From contig NZ_LN812102.1 in NCBI RefSeq assembly GCF_000942395.1, forward strand, positions 682,017-746,016: DNA of 64,000 nucleotides. Direction: 5' to 3'. Below the pieces are notes generated by a model, which worked only from the letters and a program-made list of their open reading frames with translations, was not told where the DNA came from and did not search any database. Each line of letters opens with the position of its first letter. The stretch's first letter is position 1. Below are positions 53,041-62,354 of this stretch, piece after piece. The DNA comes from Risungbinella massiliensis (GTDB lineage Bacteria; Bacillota; Bacilli; Thermoactinomycetales; Thermoactinomycetaceae). Position numbers and translations under genes: made by a program.

Positions 53041-53066
53041 CTGTATCTATTGTAATTTTTACCAAT

Positions 53067-54398
53067 TTAAGGAAATGAAAAAGCGGAGCCTAAGGCATCC
53101 GCTGATTGATTGATTACACCCGCATCCTGTAACATCCATTCAATAAATGTACCATATCCAGAAGTCGGATCATTTACAAATACGTGGGTTACTGCTCCCA
53201 CCAATTTTCCATCTTGCAATATAGGACTTCCACTCATCCCTTGGACAATCCCCCCGGTTTTTTCCAAGAGACGCTTATCTGTTACCTTAATAATTATCCC
53301 TTTGGTAGCGGGAAAATTTTGACGAGTTACATGTGTAATTTGTACGTCAAACTCCTCCACTTTTTGTCCGTCAACGACTGTTAATATCTTTGCAGGCCCT
53401 TCTTTTACTTGCTCCCTTAGCGCAATCGGTACTGCTTCTTTTTGTAATCCTTGATCTGGCTTTTCATCCATCTTGCCAAAAATGCCGAATGGAGTATTTT
53501 TGTTAATGTTTCCTAGCACTTGGTCCTCGCGGAAAAAGATTGCTCTCTTCTCACCAGGTTCACCTGACTCCCCTTTTTGGATCGAGGTGACACTGGAATG
53601 AATTACTTTTCCACCGCCGATTTCAATAGGTTGTCCTGTATCAACATCCGATATAACATGCCCTAAAGCTCCATAGTTTTTGGACGCTGGATCATAAAAA
53701 GTCAGAGTACCGACACCTGCGACGGAGTCTCGAATATAGACTCCAAGACGATACTGATTCTCTTTTGCGTCTAAAGCAGGACCAATTTGAGTAGTGATCT
53801 CCTTCTTGTCTCGACGAATGGTTAATTGAATCGGTTTTTTTGCCTCTCCTGATTTACGAATCTCCGAAGACATATCTTGAACAGAATGAATTTCTTTTCC
53901 GTTTGCTCGAATGATATAATCCCCGATTTGGAGTTTCGCTTTTTCTGCTGGAGTAACAGGACCTTGGCTAGTCTGGACTTGGTGATGACCCACTACCAAA
54001 ACTCCATTTGCCTTCAATTTGACACCGATTGATTGCCCTCCCGGAATTACTTTCAGTTCGGGTACGACTCGAATATCCAGTTTCTTTAACGGAAATGTCC
54101 CAAAAAGCTTTAACGTCAACCTGGTACTACCCTGCTGATGAGATTCTAGACGTAAAGGACGATCCAATTGGAGAGAAACTGCTTGCTCGGTGGAACCATT
54201 TACTTTTACGACTGTTGGATTTTGAACAGTCGCAGTTGCCCAGACAGGAAGTAAGAATTGAAATTCTTTCCACTCTCCTCGGACCATTCGAAGCTCTTGA
54301 GGGAACTTAGCTATCTGATTGGCGATAGAAGAAGTGCTGCCCAAGAGGAGGAAAAGCACCAGGAGAAGACCAAATCCTTTACGGAAATACTGATTCAC
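53067..54398 (-). CDS. spoIVB: SpoIVB serine peptidase
   Basis: The 443-residue protein has an N-terminal membrane anchor (residues 8-27), a PDZ domain (about 115-200, VTPAEKAKLQIGDYIIRANG) and an S55 peptidase domain with the His in LGHVISD and Ser in GMSGSPI. It is secreted from the forespore and triggers pro-sigma-K processing. The start is GTG with AGGAGAG upstream. Its place between recN and spo0A matches Bacillus. Confidence 0.95.
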   Translation of the reverse strand: MNQYFRKGFGLLLVLFLLLGSTSSIANQIAKFPQELRMVRGEWKEFQFLLPVWATATVQNPTVVKVNGSTEQAVSLQLDRPLRLESHQQGSTRLTLKLFGTFPLKKLDIRVVPELKVIPGGQSIGVKLKANGVLVVGHHQVQTSQGPVTPAEKAKLQIGDYIIRANGKEIHSVQDMSSEIRKSGEAKKPIQLTIRRDKKEITTQIGPALDAKENQYRLGVYIRDSVAGVGTLTFYDPASKNYGALGHVISDVDTGQPIEIGGGKVIHSSVTSIQKGESGEPGEKRAIFFREDQVLGNINKNTPFGIFGKMDEKPDQGLQKEAVPIALREQVKEGPAKILTVVDGQKVEEFDVQITHVTRQNFPATKGIIIKVTDKRLLEKTGGIVQGMSGSPILQDGKLVGAVTHVFVNDPTSGYGTFIEWMLQDAGVINQSADALGSAFSFP

Positions 54399-54509
54399 AC
54401 TATCACTCTCCTGAGCTTCCCACCCACCTTTCCGCCGATAACAGCTTTGGTGAATGTACTGTTAAGATTGCCTTAGAGAGTGACTACTATGAGACGAAAA
54501 TAATACCTA

Positions 54510-54534
54510 CAAAAAAGTCACCCAAAAGGTGACT
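54510..54534 (-). terminator. Terminator after recN
   Basis: AGTCACC and GGTGACT form a seven-base stem followed by six T on the minus strand. It separates recN from spoIVB, which therefore needs its own promoter. Confidence 0.75.
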
Positions 54535-54586
54535 AAAAGATCTCTATACCGTTTTATCTCTTTTTCCTTTTGGTGTATCTTGGTTA

Positions 54587-56293
54587 TCATGCTAACTTCC
54601 GCTGAACTTTTCTTTTCACTTGATCAGCCAAGAGAAGCATTTCCTCTGCATGTTCAAGCGTAGTCTCTGTCACTTCGACTCCACCTAACATACGAGCCAA
54701 TTCACGCTGTCTACCATCAAATCGAAGTGGGACTACGGTTGTACGTGTGGACGACTCCATTATCTGTTTCGAAATATAGAAATGACGATCAGCCATACAA
54801 GCAACTTGCGGAAGGTGTGTAACACATAATACTTGAACATGAGCTGCTAACTTCGCAATTTTCTCTGCGATCGCTTGAGCAGCACGGCCGCTTACTCCTG
54901 TATCTATCTCATCGAAAACATAGGTATGGACTGGACCACGACCGGAAAAAATACTCTGTAGAGCTAACATAATCCGCGAAATTTCCCCTCCAGAGGCGAT
55001 TTTGGCTAATGGTCTAAGTGGTTCTCCAGGGTTTGGTGCAATATGAAATTCTACGTGATCTTTTCCCTTGCGATGGTACAGAGTTTTGGTCGGAGTCTGG
55101 AAAGAAATATGGAAAACAGCATTCCCCATCTGAAGCTCTCCTAACTCTTGCTCTACCTTCTTCTCCAACTCGACTGCCGCCTCTTTCCGCAGTTGTGTCA
55201 TTTTATCAGCAAGCTCTACTAAATGACCACGGCAAAGATCCCGTTCCTGTCGCAATTCTTCACAATGATCTTCATGATGTGTGAGATTCTCTAGCTCTTG
55301 CTCCACTTTCTCTTGGTAAGCTATCATCTCTTCCACATCTTCTCCATATTTTCGTTTTAAATTCTGGATGGTATGCAGACGATCTTGAACTTCGTGAAGG
55401 CGTTCTGGGTTGTATTCCACTTTTTCTCGATATTGACTTAAGAAATGAACTGCTTCTTCTAATTGAAAAGCTGCTGCTTCTACCATCTGAAATGCTTCTT
55501 GCACTTCTTCATCTACATCTGATATCTCGGATAATTGCGCTGCCGTCCACCGAATTCGATCCAGACCACCTGACTCCCCAGTTAATGCTTGATAAGCAAC
55601 TTCTGTCTTAGCCTGCAACTTCTCCCCAAAAGAGAGCTTTTTTTGTTCTTGACGAAGTTCTTCTTCTTCCCCTGGAACCAATCTAGCTTCCCGTAATTCT
55701 TGAAGCTGAAACTGATACAGATCTATTTTATGAGCCAATTCTTGTTGGTTTAACTCAAGCGATTTTAAACGTTTTTCAATTGTTTGAGCCTGGTGAAACC
55801 ACTCTTCATATTGTTTGCGTAGTTCTCGTAATTCGTCTGTTCCATAGTGATCTAATAATTCGATATGCTCGTCTACATGAAGAAGGGTTTGATGTTCGTG
55901 CTGCCCATGAATCTGTACCAAAAGCGAACCAACTTCACGGAGTAAGCCACGTGTAACCATTTTCCCATTAATCCGCGCCGTACTTTTTCCATTCTCCGAA
56001 ACTTCTCGACGAATGATTAAACCGTCTTCTTCTGTTTCGATTCCCTCCGAAACAAGCTTTGCCCAGACCGGATGATCGGATTCCAACTCAAAGTATGCCT
56101 CCACTTCGGCTTTCTGTGCCCCATGGCGGACATATTCGCTGGACGATCTTCCACCCAATACTAACCCTAAGGCATCGAGTAATATCGATTTCCCAGCACC
56201 TGTTTCTCCTGTTAGGACATGGAAACCATTTTCGAACTCTATGTTTACCTCTTCGACGATGGCGAATTGCCGAATGGATAGTTCTCGAAGCAT
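54587..56293 (-). CDS. recN: DNA repair protein RecN
   Basis: The 568-residue SMC-like ATPase has Walker A TGETGAGKS at residues 29-37, long coiled-coil arms (about 155-360), the ABC signature ASGGEISRIMLAL and Walker B TYVFDEIDTGVSG. It holds DNA ends together early in double-strand break repair. GGAGTAGATGAG precedes the ATG, 13 bases after the argR stop. Confidence 0.96.
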   Translation of the reverse strand: MLRELSIRQFAIVEEVNIEFENGFHVLTGETGAGKSILLDALGLVLGGRSSSEYVRHGAQKAEVEAYFELESDHPVWAKLVSEGIETEEDGLIIRREVSENGKSTARINGKMVTRGLLREVGSLLVQIHGQHEHQTLLHVDEHIELLDHYGTDELRELRKQYEEWFHQAQTIEKRLKSLELNQQELAHKIDLYQFQLQELREARLVPGEEEELRQEQKKLSFGEKLQAKTEVAYQALTGESGGLDRIRWTAAQLSEISDVDEEVQEAFQMVEAAAFQLEEAVHFLSQYREKVEYNPERLHEVQDRLHTIQNLKRKYGEDVEEMIAYQEKVEQELENLTHHEDHCEELRQERDLCRGHLVELADKMTQLRKEAAVELEKKVEQELGELQMGNAVFHISFQTPTKTLYHRKGKDHVEFHIAPNPGEPLRPLAKIASGGEISRIMLALQSIFSGRGPVHTYVFDEIDTGVSGRAAQAIAEKIAKLAAHVQVLCVTHLPQVACMADRHFYISKQIMESSTRTTVVPLRFDGRQRELARMLGGVEVTETTLEHAEEMLLLADQVKRKVQRKLA

Positions 56294-56306
56294 AGCTCAT
56301 CTACTC

Positions 56307-56753
56307 CTACAACATTTCTAAGAACCGCTCCACCAATTCCGGGGCTTTTTCTTTAGGCCGAGCAATAATAAAGATCGTATCATCCCCTGCAATCGTCCCT
56401 ACTAAGTCTTCCCAATCGAGATGATCTAGTAAAACGGCAATTGCATGAGCATATCCCGGAAGAGTTTTCATCACTACTGTATGTTCGGAATAATCTATTC
56501 CAACAAAACATTCTTGTAGCATGCGCTTTAATTTTTGCAAAGGATTATATCGGTGATCTGCTGGTAACGAGTATTTATATGTTCCATTATTCGTTGAAAC
56601 CTTTACCAATTGCAGTTCTTTTATATCTCGTGATACGGTTGCTTGAGTCACATTATAACCAGCATTCTTTAATTCATCTACTAATTCTTCTTGGGTTTCG
56701 ATCTCTTTCGAAGTTATAATTTCACGGATTTTAATATGACGTTGTACTTTCAT
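56307..56753 (-). CDS. argR: Arginine repressor
   Basis: The 148-residue protein has the ArgR winged-helix N-terminus ([20 protein letters not shown], then SRDIKELQL) and the C-terminal hexamerisation and arginine-binding domain with [14 protein letters not shown]. It represses arginine synthesis and activates catabolism. The ATG at 56753 follows GAGGAGG; an upstream ATG at 56768 is weaker. The argR-recN order is conserved in Bacillales. Confidence 0.95.
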   Translation of the reverse strand: MKVQRHIKIREIITSKEIETQEELVDELKNAGYNVTQATVSRDIKELQLVKVSTNNGTYKYSLPADHRYNPLQKLKRMLQECFVGIDYSEHTVVMKTLPGYAHAIAVLLDHLDWEDLVGTIAGDDTIFIIARPKEKAPELVERFLEML

Positions 56754-56823
56754 CTCTAACCTCCTCACTTCATTTATAATAATAAATAGGAAAAATCGTT
56801 TTCCCTAGCTATTATGTATCTTT

Positions 56824-57672
56824 TTATCCATGTAATTTCTTTTGAACTACTTCAAAAAAGGAACGTTCCTTCCATTTGACTAGGTAAGTATAATAGACGG
56901 ACTGACGTATTTTTACTTTATCACCAGACTCTAATGCGTATCCAATCTGTCCATCAATAGTTAGACCCATTTCATGATGATTGGCCTCTATTGTAATTTC
57001 TAGTTCACTTTGAGCTGGTAACACAATAGGACGACTTGTCAACGTATGAGGACAGATCGGGGTCAACAATAGAGCATGAATATTAGGATGCACAACAGGA
57101 CCGCCGCAAGATAGAGAATAGGCAGTAGATCCTGTAGGAGTAGAGACAATCACTCCATCCCCTTGATAGCTCCCCACTGGCAAACCATCCATCGTAACTG
57201 TACATTGGACCATCCTGCTAAAAGATCCTTTGGCTATTCCAACATCATTGAATGCAATTCCTTGGTCGAGACGCTCTTCATTTCTCCACCATTCGACATC
57301 TAACATCATTCTTCGTTCTATGCTATATTCTCCTGCCATGATGCGATCTACTGCATGAGCGAGATCCTGGGGTTCTGCTTCCGATAAAAAACCCAAGTTT
57401 CCTACGTTGATTCCTAATATAGGGATGTTTCGACCAGCCAATTCTCTCGCTACTCCTAAAAGAGTTCCATCTCCCCCAAGTACAAAAACCATTTCCACTT
57501 CTTGAGTCCAAGATTCGATCTCTGAGTAACAATCAGGTCGCTTCACACAATCTGCACAGGTTGGTTCAAGCAAGACAGAGACACCACGTCTTTCTAACAG
57601 CGTTACCAATTTTTTGGCAACCTCTGATGCATGAGGTTTTTCTGGATTTAATAAAATACCAACTGTTTGCAA
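56824..57672 (-). CDS. nadK: NAD kinase
   Basis: The 282-residue protein has the GGDGTLLGVARELAGRNIPI motif with the catalytic Asp, the NDVGIAKGSFSRM loop and the glycine-rich VIVSTPTGSTAYSLSCGGPV segment. It makes NADP from NAD and ATP. The start is TTG after GAGGTGATGTA, nine bases after the upstream gene. The Cys cluster TCADCVKRPDC near residue 40 is unusual, and I have no explanation for it. Confidence 0.93.
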   Translation of the reverse strand: MQTVGILLNPEKPHASEVAKKLVTLLERRGVSVLLEPTCADCVKRPDCYSEIESWTQEVEMVFVLGGDGTLLGVARELAGRNIPILGINVGNLGFLSEAEPQDLAHAVDRIMAGEYSIERRMMLDVEWWRNEERLDQGIAFNDVGIAKGSFSRMVQCTVTMDGLPVGSYQGDGVIVSTPTGSTAYSLSCGGPVVHPNIHALLLTPICPHTLTSRPIVLPAQSELEITIEANHHEMGLTIDGQIGYALESGDKVKIRQSVYYTYLVKWKERSFFEVVQKKLHG

Positions 57673-57681
57673 TACATCACC

Positions 57682-58212
57682 TCATTTCATGATCCACCAC
57701 ATTACCATCATACCAGCTATAAAAGAAAACGTTGCTTTGAATGGAAACGAAGCTTTTTTTTCCTCCCACTTCGGTCTGTTCTCCAAATCGATCTCCACCA
57801 CTTTAATCACACGAAGTTCTGGTATCACATATAAGATAGCTAGTGGTTGAACAACCAAAAAAGAGGCCAGAAAAAAGTCGCGCAACCCTACTCCCGACCA
57901 TTTCACTGGCTTTCGATCTCGAGCAATGATCACTAAGTAATATTGATCCTCTCTTTTTGCAATGTAATCAAAATAGAGCCGGCTTTCATATTCCTCTTCG
58001 TCGACAGCAAGGTGAACCTGTGTTTTGATTTTTTCTTGTACAGGTTCATATCCGTGTTCACGTAATATATCTGGCACTAGTCCTTGAAGTGGTTCTGCTT
58101 CTTCTGGTTTATCAGGAAAGAACCACGCACGAATAGAAAAGGGTAGCCAAGGGCGGAATAAAATATACAGGATACAAAAAAGTAGTAGAAAAAGGACTAA
58201 GTTATCCAACAA
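57682..58212 (-). CDS. Membrane-anchored protein, unknown function
   Basis: The 176-residue protein has one N-terminal and two C-terminal hydrophobic segments (residues 3-23, 125-142 and 160-174) around a soluble part with LYFDYIAKREDQYYLVIIAR followed by DRKPV. The D-x(7-12)-x-V-I-I-A-R-x-x-K pattern recalls the core of PD-(D/E)xK nuclease folds, but without a clear acidic pair I do not assign it. The start is TTG with GGGGGGAG. It lies between nadK and tlyA in one transcription unit. Confidence 0.6.
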   Translation of the reverse strand: MLDNLVLFLLLFCILYILFRPWLPFSIRAWFFPDKPEEAEPLQGLVPDILREHGYEPVQEKIKTQVHLAVDEEEYESRLYFDYIAKREDQYYLVIIARDRKPVKWSGVGLRDFFLASFLVVQPLAILYVIPELRVIKVVEIDLENRPKWEEKKASFPFKATFSFIAGMMVMWWIMK

Positions 58213-58247
58213 TCGACACTCCCCCCTTTTCTACTACATATTCGCAG

Positions 58248-59081
58248 TCAGTTGGCGGAACCCTCTTCTGCTTTTGAATTTCCATGCGCTTCTTTTACTA
58301 CTTGTACAATCAACTCTGAGGAAGTCTGTGTCACGGGAAGCGTTGGATTCCAAGAAAAGTAGGCTAAGAATTCTACATTGCCTTCTTGTCCACGAATCGG
58401 GGAATAAGTAAGTCCTTTTACGTGATAGTGATGTTGAGCTGCGATCTCCAATGTATTTTGAATCACTTGCTCATGAACTTTGGAATCTCGAACAATTCCT
58501 TTTTTCCCTACTTGATCTTTCCCAGCCTCAAACTGTGGTTTAATCAAGGCCACTACTTCTCCATCCGCTTCTAACAAATTTGCTAAATTGGGTAGTATGA
58601 GACCAAGTGAGATAAAAGATACATCGATACTTGCAAAGTTCGGAGGAGCTTCCGTAAGTTGATCTCGCTCTAGATAGCGGAAGTTAGTCCGCTCCATTAC
58701 AACCACACGGGGGTCTTGGCGTAGTTTCCAAGCAAGCTGACCATATCCAACATCAATGGCATAGACGAGGGAGGCACCATTTTGCAAGGCACAGTCGGTA
58801 AATCCCCCGGTAGAAGAGCCAATATCTAGCATCACTTTTCCAGTCATATCAATGGAAAAGTGACGAAGCGCTTTTTCTAATTTCAGTCCACCACGACTTA
58901 CATACGGATGGAGTTGTCCTTTTACTTCTATCGTTGCTTCTACTGGTACTTTGGTACCTGCTTTATCTACTCTTTGTTGGTCCACGAGGACAAGACCCGC
59001 CATAATTGCTCGGCGGGCCTGTTCACGACTTGTATAAAGTCCCTTGTCCACTAAGAGTATGTCTAATCGTTCTTTTTTCAC
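58248..59081 (-). CDS. yqxC: TlyA family rRNA methyltransferase
   Basis: The 277-residue protein starts with an S4 RNA-binding domain (ERLDILLVDKGLYTSREQAR through VLVDQQRV) and continues with a Rossmann methyltransferase with the SAM site VMLDIGSSTGGFTDCALQNG and the K-D-K-E-like residues DVSFISL and ALIKPQFE. TlyA proteins 2'-O-methylate 16S and 23S rRNA in some bacteria; in Bacilli the role is less clear. It lies 12 bases after dxs. Confidence 0.92.
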   Translation of the reverse strand: MKKERLDILLVDKGLYTSREQARRAIMAGLVLVDQQRVDKAGTKVPVEATIEVKGQLHPYVSRGGLKLEKALRHFSIDMTGKVMLDIGSSTGGFTDCALQNGASLVYAIDVGYGQLAWKLRQDPRVVVMERTNFRYLERDQLTEAPPNFASIDVSFISLGLILPNLANLLEADGEVVALIKPQFEAGKDQVGKKGIVRDSKVHEQVIQNTLEIAAQHHYHVKGLTYSPIRGQEGNVEFLAYFSWNPTLPVTQTSSELIVQVVKEAHGNSKAEEGSAN

Positions 59082-59093
59082 AACCAGACTCCT

Positions 59094-60983
59094 TTAGACT
59101 CTTTGCATTACTTTTAGCCAATTGCTTACCGATTCCGCAACCTGTTTAGGAGTTAACCCTACTTCTTCCAATTGCTGGGCAATCGATCCATGCTCTACAT
59201 AATAGTCTGGGATCCCAAAGACTTTTACATCCGGTTTTTGTTCTTTTTCAGCATAGTGTTCCAAAATTGCACTACCAAATCCAGTTGCAATCGCACCCTC
59301 TTCTATGGTAACGATTGGAATTCCTTCCTGATGTAACTGTTGCAATAGTTCTTCATCAAGCGGCTTGGCAAAACGAGCATTGATTACGCGAGCGCTTATT
59401 CCTTGTTCTGCCAATTCTTTTGCAGCAATCATCGCAGTTTGCACCATCGTACCAAAGCCAAGAAGTGCTACATCGGTTCCTTCTTGTAGTAATTCCGATT
59501 TCCCAATCGGAATAGTACGGAACTCTTGATCCATTGGAACACCCAAACCATTGGCTTTAGAATAACGAATGGCTACTGGACCTTCATTATGTTGATATGC
59601 AGTATACATCATATGCTGAAGCTCGTTCTCATCTTTTGGCATCATAATCACGATATGTGGTTGAGAGCGCATAAATCCAATATCATAAACTCCTTGGTGG
59701 GTTTCCCCATCTTCCCCAACAAATCCAGCACGGTCTACTGCTAGTACTACATTTAGCTTTTGTCGACAAATGTCATGTACCAACTGATCATAACCACGTT
59801 GTAAAAATGTTGAGTAGATCGCAAGGAATGGTTTGATACCTTGTGTAGCTAGTCCTGCTGCAAATGTAGCTGCATGCTGTTCTGCAATCCCCACATCAAA
59901 AGTTCTGTCTGGATATTTTTCTTGGAACTTATCCAGTTTGGATCCCGTAATCATCGCAGGAGTTACTGCTACTACTCGAGAATCTAAGTCTGCCAACTTC
60001 ATCAGAGTATCCCCAAATACTGCAGGATATGCTGGAGCCGATGCTTTTTTCTTGTCAAAAGCTCCTGATTCAATTTTGTACGTACCCACACCATGGTAAA
60101 CAACTGAGTCATTTTCAGCTGGTTGATAACCTTGACCTTTGCGAGTGATAACATGCAGCATGACTGGTCCTTCCACTTGGTCAGCCTGACGCATACATTC
60201 CATCAACTCTTCTAAGTCATGGCCATCTACAGGGCCTAAGTAAGTAAAACCGAATTTTTCAAACAGGACACCGGATACCATCAAGGTCTTAAACGCATCT
60301 TTTACGCGTTCTAACGTTTTAGCTGTAAAGTCACCGACAGCAGGAATCTTTTTAAGCAGGAACTCTACTTCGTCTTTTACTTTATGATAATGACGATGTG
60401 TACGTAATCGTCCTAAGTAGTTATGAATTGCGCCTACGTTAGGACTAATTGACATCTCATTATCATTTAAGATAACCATCAGATTGGTTTTTTGCTCTCC
60501 AATATGGTTTAGAGCCTCTAAAGCCATCCCGCCTGTTAGTGCTCCATCCCCAATGATGGCAATAACACGGTTGTCGTCCCCTTTGAGGTCACGGGCACAA
60601 GCCATTCCCATCGCACCTGACAAGGAGGTACTACTATGTCCCGTTTCCCAGCAGTCATGTTCGCTTTCACGCATTTTAGGGAATCCACATAGTCCATCCT
60701 TTTGGCGCAAGGTCGGGAAGAGGCCTCGACGACCTGTCAGAATCTTATGAACATAAGCTTGATGACCCACATCCCATAAAAGCTTATCTTTTGGGCTGTC
60801 AAATAAATAATGCAGTGCAAGTGTTAGCTCTACTACCCCGAGGTTGGAAGCTAAGTGCCCACCTGTCCCAGCCAAGCTTTCAATTAAAAACTGGCGGATT
60901 TCCGACGCTAATTTTGGTAACTCGTCCACTTTCAATTTCTTTAGTTTTTCTGGTGAATCAATTTGCTCTAGGAGCAATCTCAA
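59094..60983 (-). CDS. dxs: 1-deoxy-D-xylulose-5-phosphate synthase
   Basis: The 629-residue TPP enzyme has the early [12 protein letters not shown] segment, [14 protein letters not shown], the TPP motif [16 protein letters not shown] ending in ILNDNEMSI, and the transketolase pyrimidine domain with [18 protein letters not shown] and [15 protein letters not shown]. It makes DXP from pyruvate and glyceraldehyde 3-phosphate for isoprenoids, thiamine and pyridoxal. The start is TTG with AAAGGAAGG. The ispA gene lies upstream with a 231-base gap. Confidence 0.96.
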   Translation of the reverse strand: MRLLLEQIDSPEKLKKLKVDELPKLASEIRQFLIESLAGTGGHLASNLGVVELTLALHYLFDSPKDKLLWDVGHQAYVHKILTGRRGLFPTLRQKDGLCGFPKMRESEHDCWETGHSSTSLSGAMGMACARDLKGDDNRVIAIIGDGALTGGMALEALNHIGEQKTNLMVILNDNEMSISPNVGAIHNYLGRLRTHRHYHKVKDEVEFLLKKIPAVGDFTAKTLERVKDAFKTLMVSGVLFEKFGFTYLGPVDGHDLEELMECMRQADQVEGPVMLHVITRKGQGYQPAENDSVVYHGVGTYKIESGAFDKKKASAPAYPAVFGDTLMKLADLDSRVVAVTPAMITGSKLDKFQEKYPDRTFDVGIAEQHAATFAAGLATQGIKPFLAIYSTFLQRGYDQLVHDICRQKLNVVLAVDRAGFVGEDGETHQGVYDIGFMRSQPHIVIMMPKDENELQHMMYTAYQHNEGPVAIRYSKANGLGVPMDQEFRTIPIGKSELLQEGTDVALLGFGTMVQTAMIAAKELAEQGISARVINARFAKPLDEELLQQLHQEGIPIVTIEEGAIATGFGSAILEHYAEKEQKPDVKVFGIPDYYVEHGSIAQQLEEVGLTPKQVAESVSNWLKVMQRV

Positions 60984-61010
60984 CGCCTTCCTTTCTTTCG
61001 AACCTGCTCA

Positions 61011-61042
61011 AGAAAAGACCGGTCCATGTGTAAGACCGGAGT
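61011..61042 (-). terminator. Possible terminator or attenuator between ispA and dxs
   Basis: CCGGTC and GACCGG form a short GC-rich stem with TCTTTTCTT downstream on the minus strand. The T run is interrupted, so partial termination is likely at most. Confidence 0.4.
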
Positions 61043-61214
61043 TTTCCTACCGCTTTCTTTATCACAGGGATCTGTTCGTTCTACAATTCCGTTCAAAAAT
61101 TGATTTCATTGCCTTATTCGCAAAATTTATTTCATTATAGCACAATAGGTGCAAATTCCTATAGAAACCTTTTTATCCGTTCAAGCGAACGGTAAGACCC
61201 TCACTAAATTGAAT

Positions 61215-62105
61215 TTATTGATCACGATGCAATAAATAATCTACGATTTCTACTAATTTAGTTGGATTCAAATCAGATCGAGTCCCAATGGCATCCACTG
61301 CTTGCTGACTCGTGATCTTCAGTTTCTCTATGGCACCTTCTAAGCCAAGCAAGGCTGGATAGGTAGATTTTCCATTATCTTGATCACTTCCAATAGGTTT
61401 TCCTAATTTCTCTTGATCACCCACTACATCTAAAATGTCATCTTGAATCTGGAAAGCAAGTCCCAAATGATAAGCATACTCGGTGAGAGCTTCTAATAAA
61501 TTCTCGTTTGCTCCACCTACCAATGCGCCTGCACGAACCGCAAACGCAATAAGTGCACCTGTTTTACGTTGATGAATACTTTCCAGTTCCGCAAGTCCGA
61601 CTTGTCGTTTTTCCGCTTCCATATCGGAAAGTTGACCGCCTACCATTCCATAAATCCCTGCCATGTTAGAAGCTTCTCGGAAAAGTTGAGCCATTACTCG
61701 GCTCGACAGTCCCGCCTTTGCTGAACCCTGAGCCATCCAGCCAAATGCTTCTGTCAGGAGTGCATCTCCTGCCAAGATGGCGGTCGCTTCACCGAAAACT
61801 TTATGATTGGTTGGTTTGCCTCTGCGATAATCATCATCATCCATCGCTGGCAAATCATCATGAATTAGAGAATATGTATGTATCATTTCAATAGCACAAG
61901 CGATCTCCAATGCTTTTTCTGGATCTTGTCCCAATGCCTCAACCGTTGCTAGGGTTAATACAGGACGAATTCGCTTACCACCTGCGAGTAACGAATATCT
62001 CATTGATTCGCGAAGGTGGTCAGGAACGCCAGGCAAATCTTGTGTCTTTTTATCTAATGTGTTGTGAATCAACTGTGCTTGCTCTTTTATGTATGATTGA
62101 ATCAT
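61215..62105 (-). CDS. ispA: Farnesyl diphosphate synthase
   Basis: The 296-residue prenyltransferase has the first Asp-rich motif HDDLPAMDDDDYRRG, the second as QIQDDILDVVGD, and GKRIRPVL at the start. The residues before the first motif (IEMIHTYSLI, with Tyr and Ser) suggest a chain length of about C15. It makes farnesyl diphosphate for menaquinone and undecaprenyl synthesis. Its ATG follows the xseB stop directly. Confidence 0.94.
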   Translation of the reverse strand: MIQSYIKEQAQLIHNTLDKKTQDLPGVPDHLRESMRYSLLAGGKRIRPVLTLATVEALGQDPEKALEIACAIEMIHTYSLIHDDLPAMDDDDYRRGKPTNHKVFGEATAILAGDALLTEAFGWMAQGSAKAGLSSRVMAQLFREASNMAGIYGMVGGQLSDMEAEKRQVGLAELESIHQRKTGALIAFAVRAGALVGGANENLLEALTEYAYHLGLAFQIQDDILDVVGDQEKLGKPIGSDQDNGKSTYPALLGLEGAIEKLKITSQQAVDAIGTRSDLNPTKLVEIVDYLLHRDQ

Positions 62106-62354
62106 CTAGCGTTCGTCCTCCTCTGTTTCAAAAGGCTTTTTTGCCCATCCATTGTTCTCTTTCACTAACACTTCGATCTGTTGTTCCGCCCATGCTAGAC
62201 GCTCACGGCAAAAACCTGCTAGATTCGTCCCTTCTTGGAACAGCTGAATGGATTGTTCCAACGGTACTTCGCCACTCTCTAATTGTTCTACCACTTCTTC
62301 CAAACGCTTGAGGGCCAGTTCAAACTTCATATCACTTTGTTGATCCTTCATCAC
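62106..62354 (-). CDS. xseB: Exodeoxyribonuclease VII small subunit
   Basis: The 82-residue protein has the XseB pattern FELALKRLEEVVEQLESGEV ... LEQSIQLFQEG, a helical hairpin that coats the large subunit. It starts within the 3' end of xseA (23-base overlap; GTG or the next ATG after GAGGAGAAG) and ends directly at the ispA start. Confidence 0.95.
   Translation of the reverse strand: MMKDQQSDMKFELALKRLEEVVEQLESGEVPLEQSIQLFQEGTNLAGFCRERLAWAEQQIEVLVKENNGWAKKPFETEEDER

Noticed and set aside
61177-61192. Palindrome CCGTTCAAGCGAACGG as a LexA box
   Set aside because: The arms are inverted relative to the Gram-positive LexA consensus CGAAC-N4-GTTCG; no SOS gene follows.
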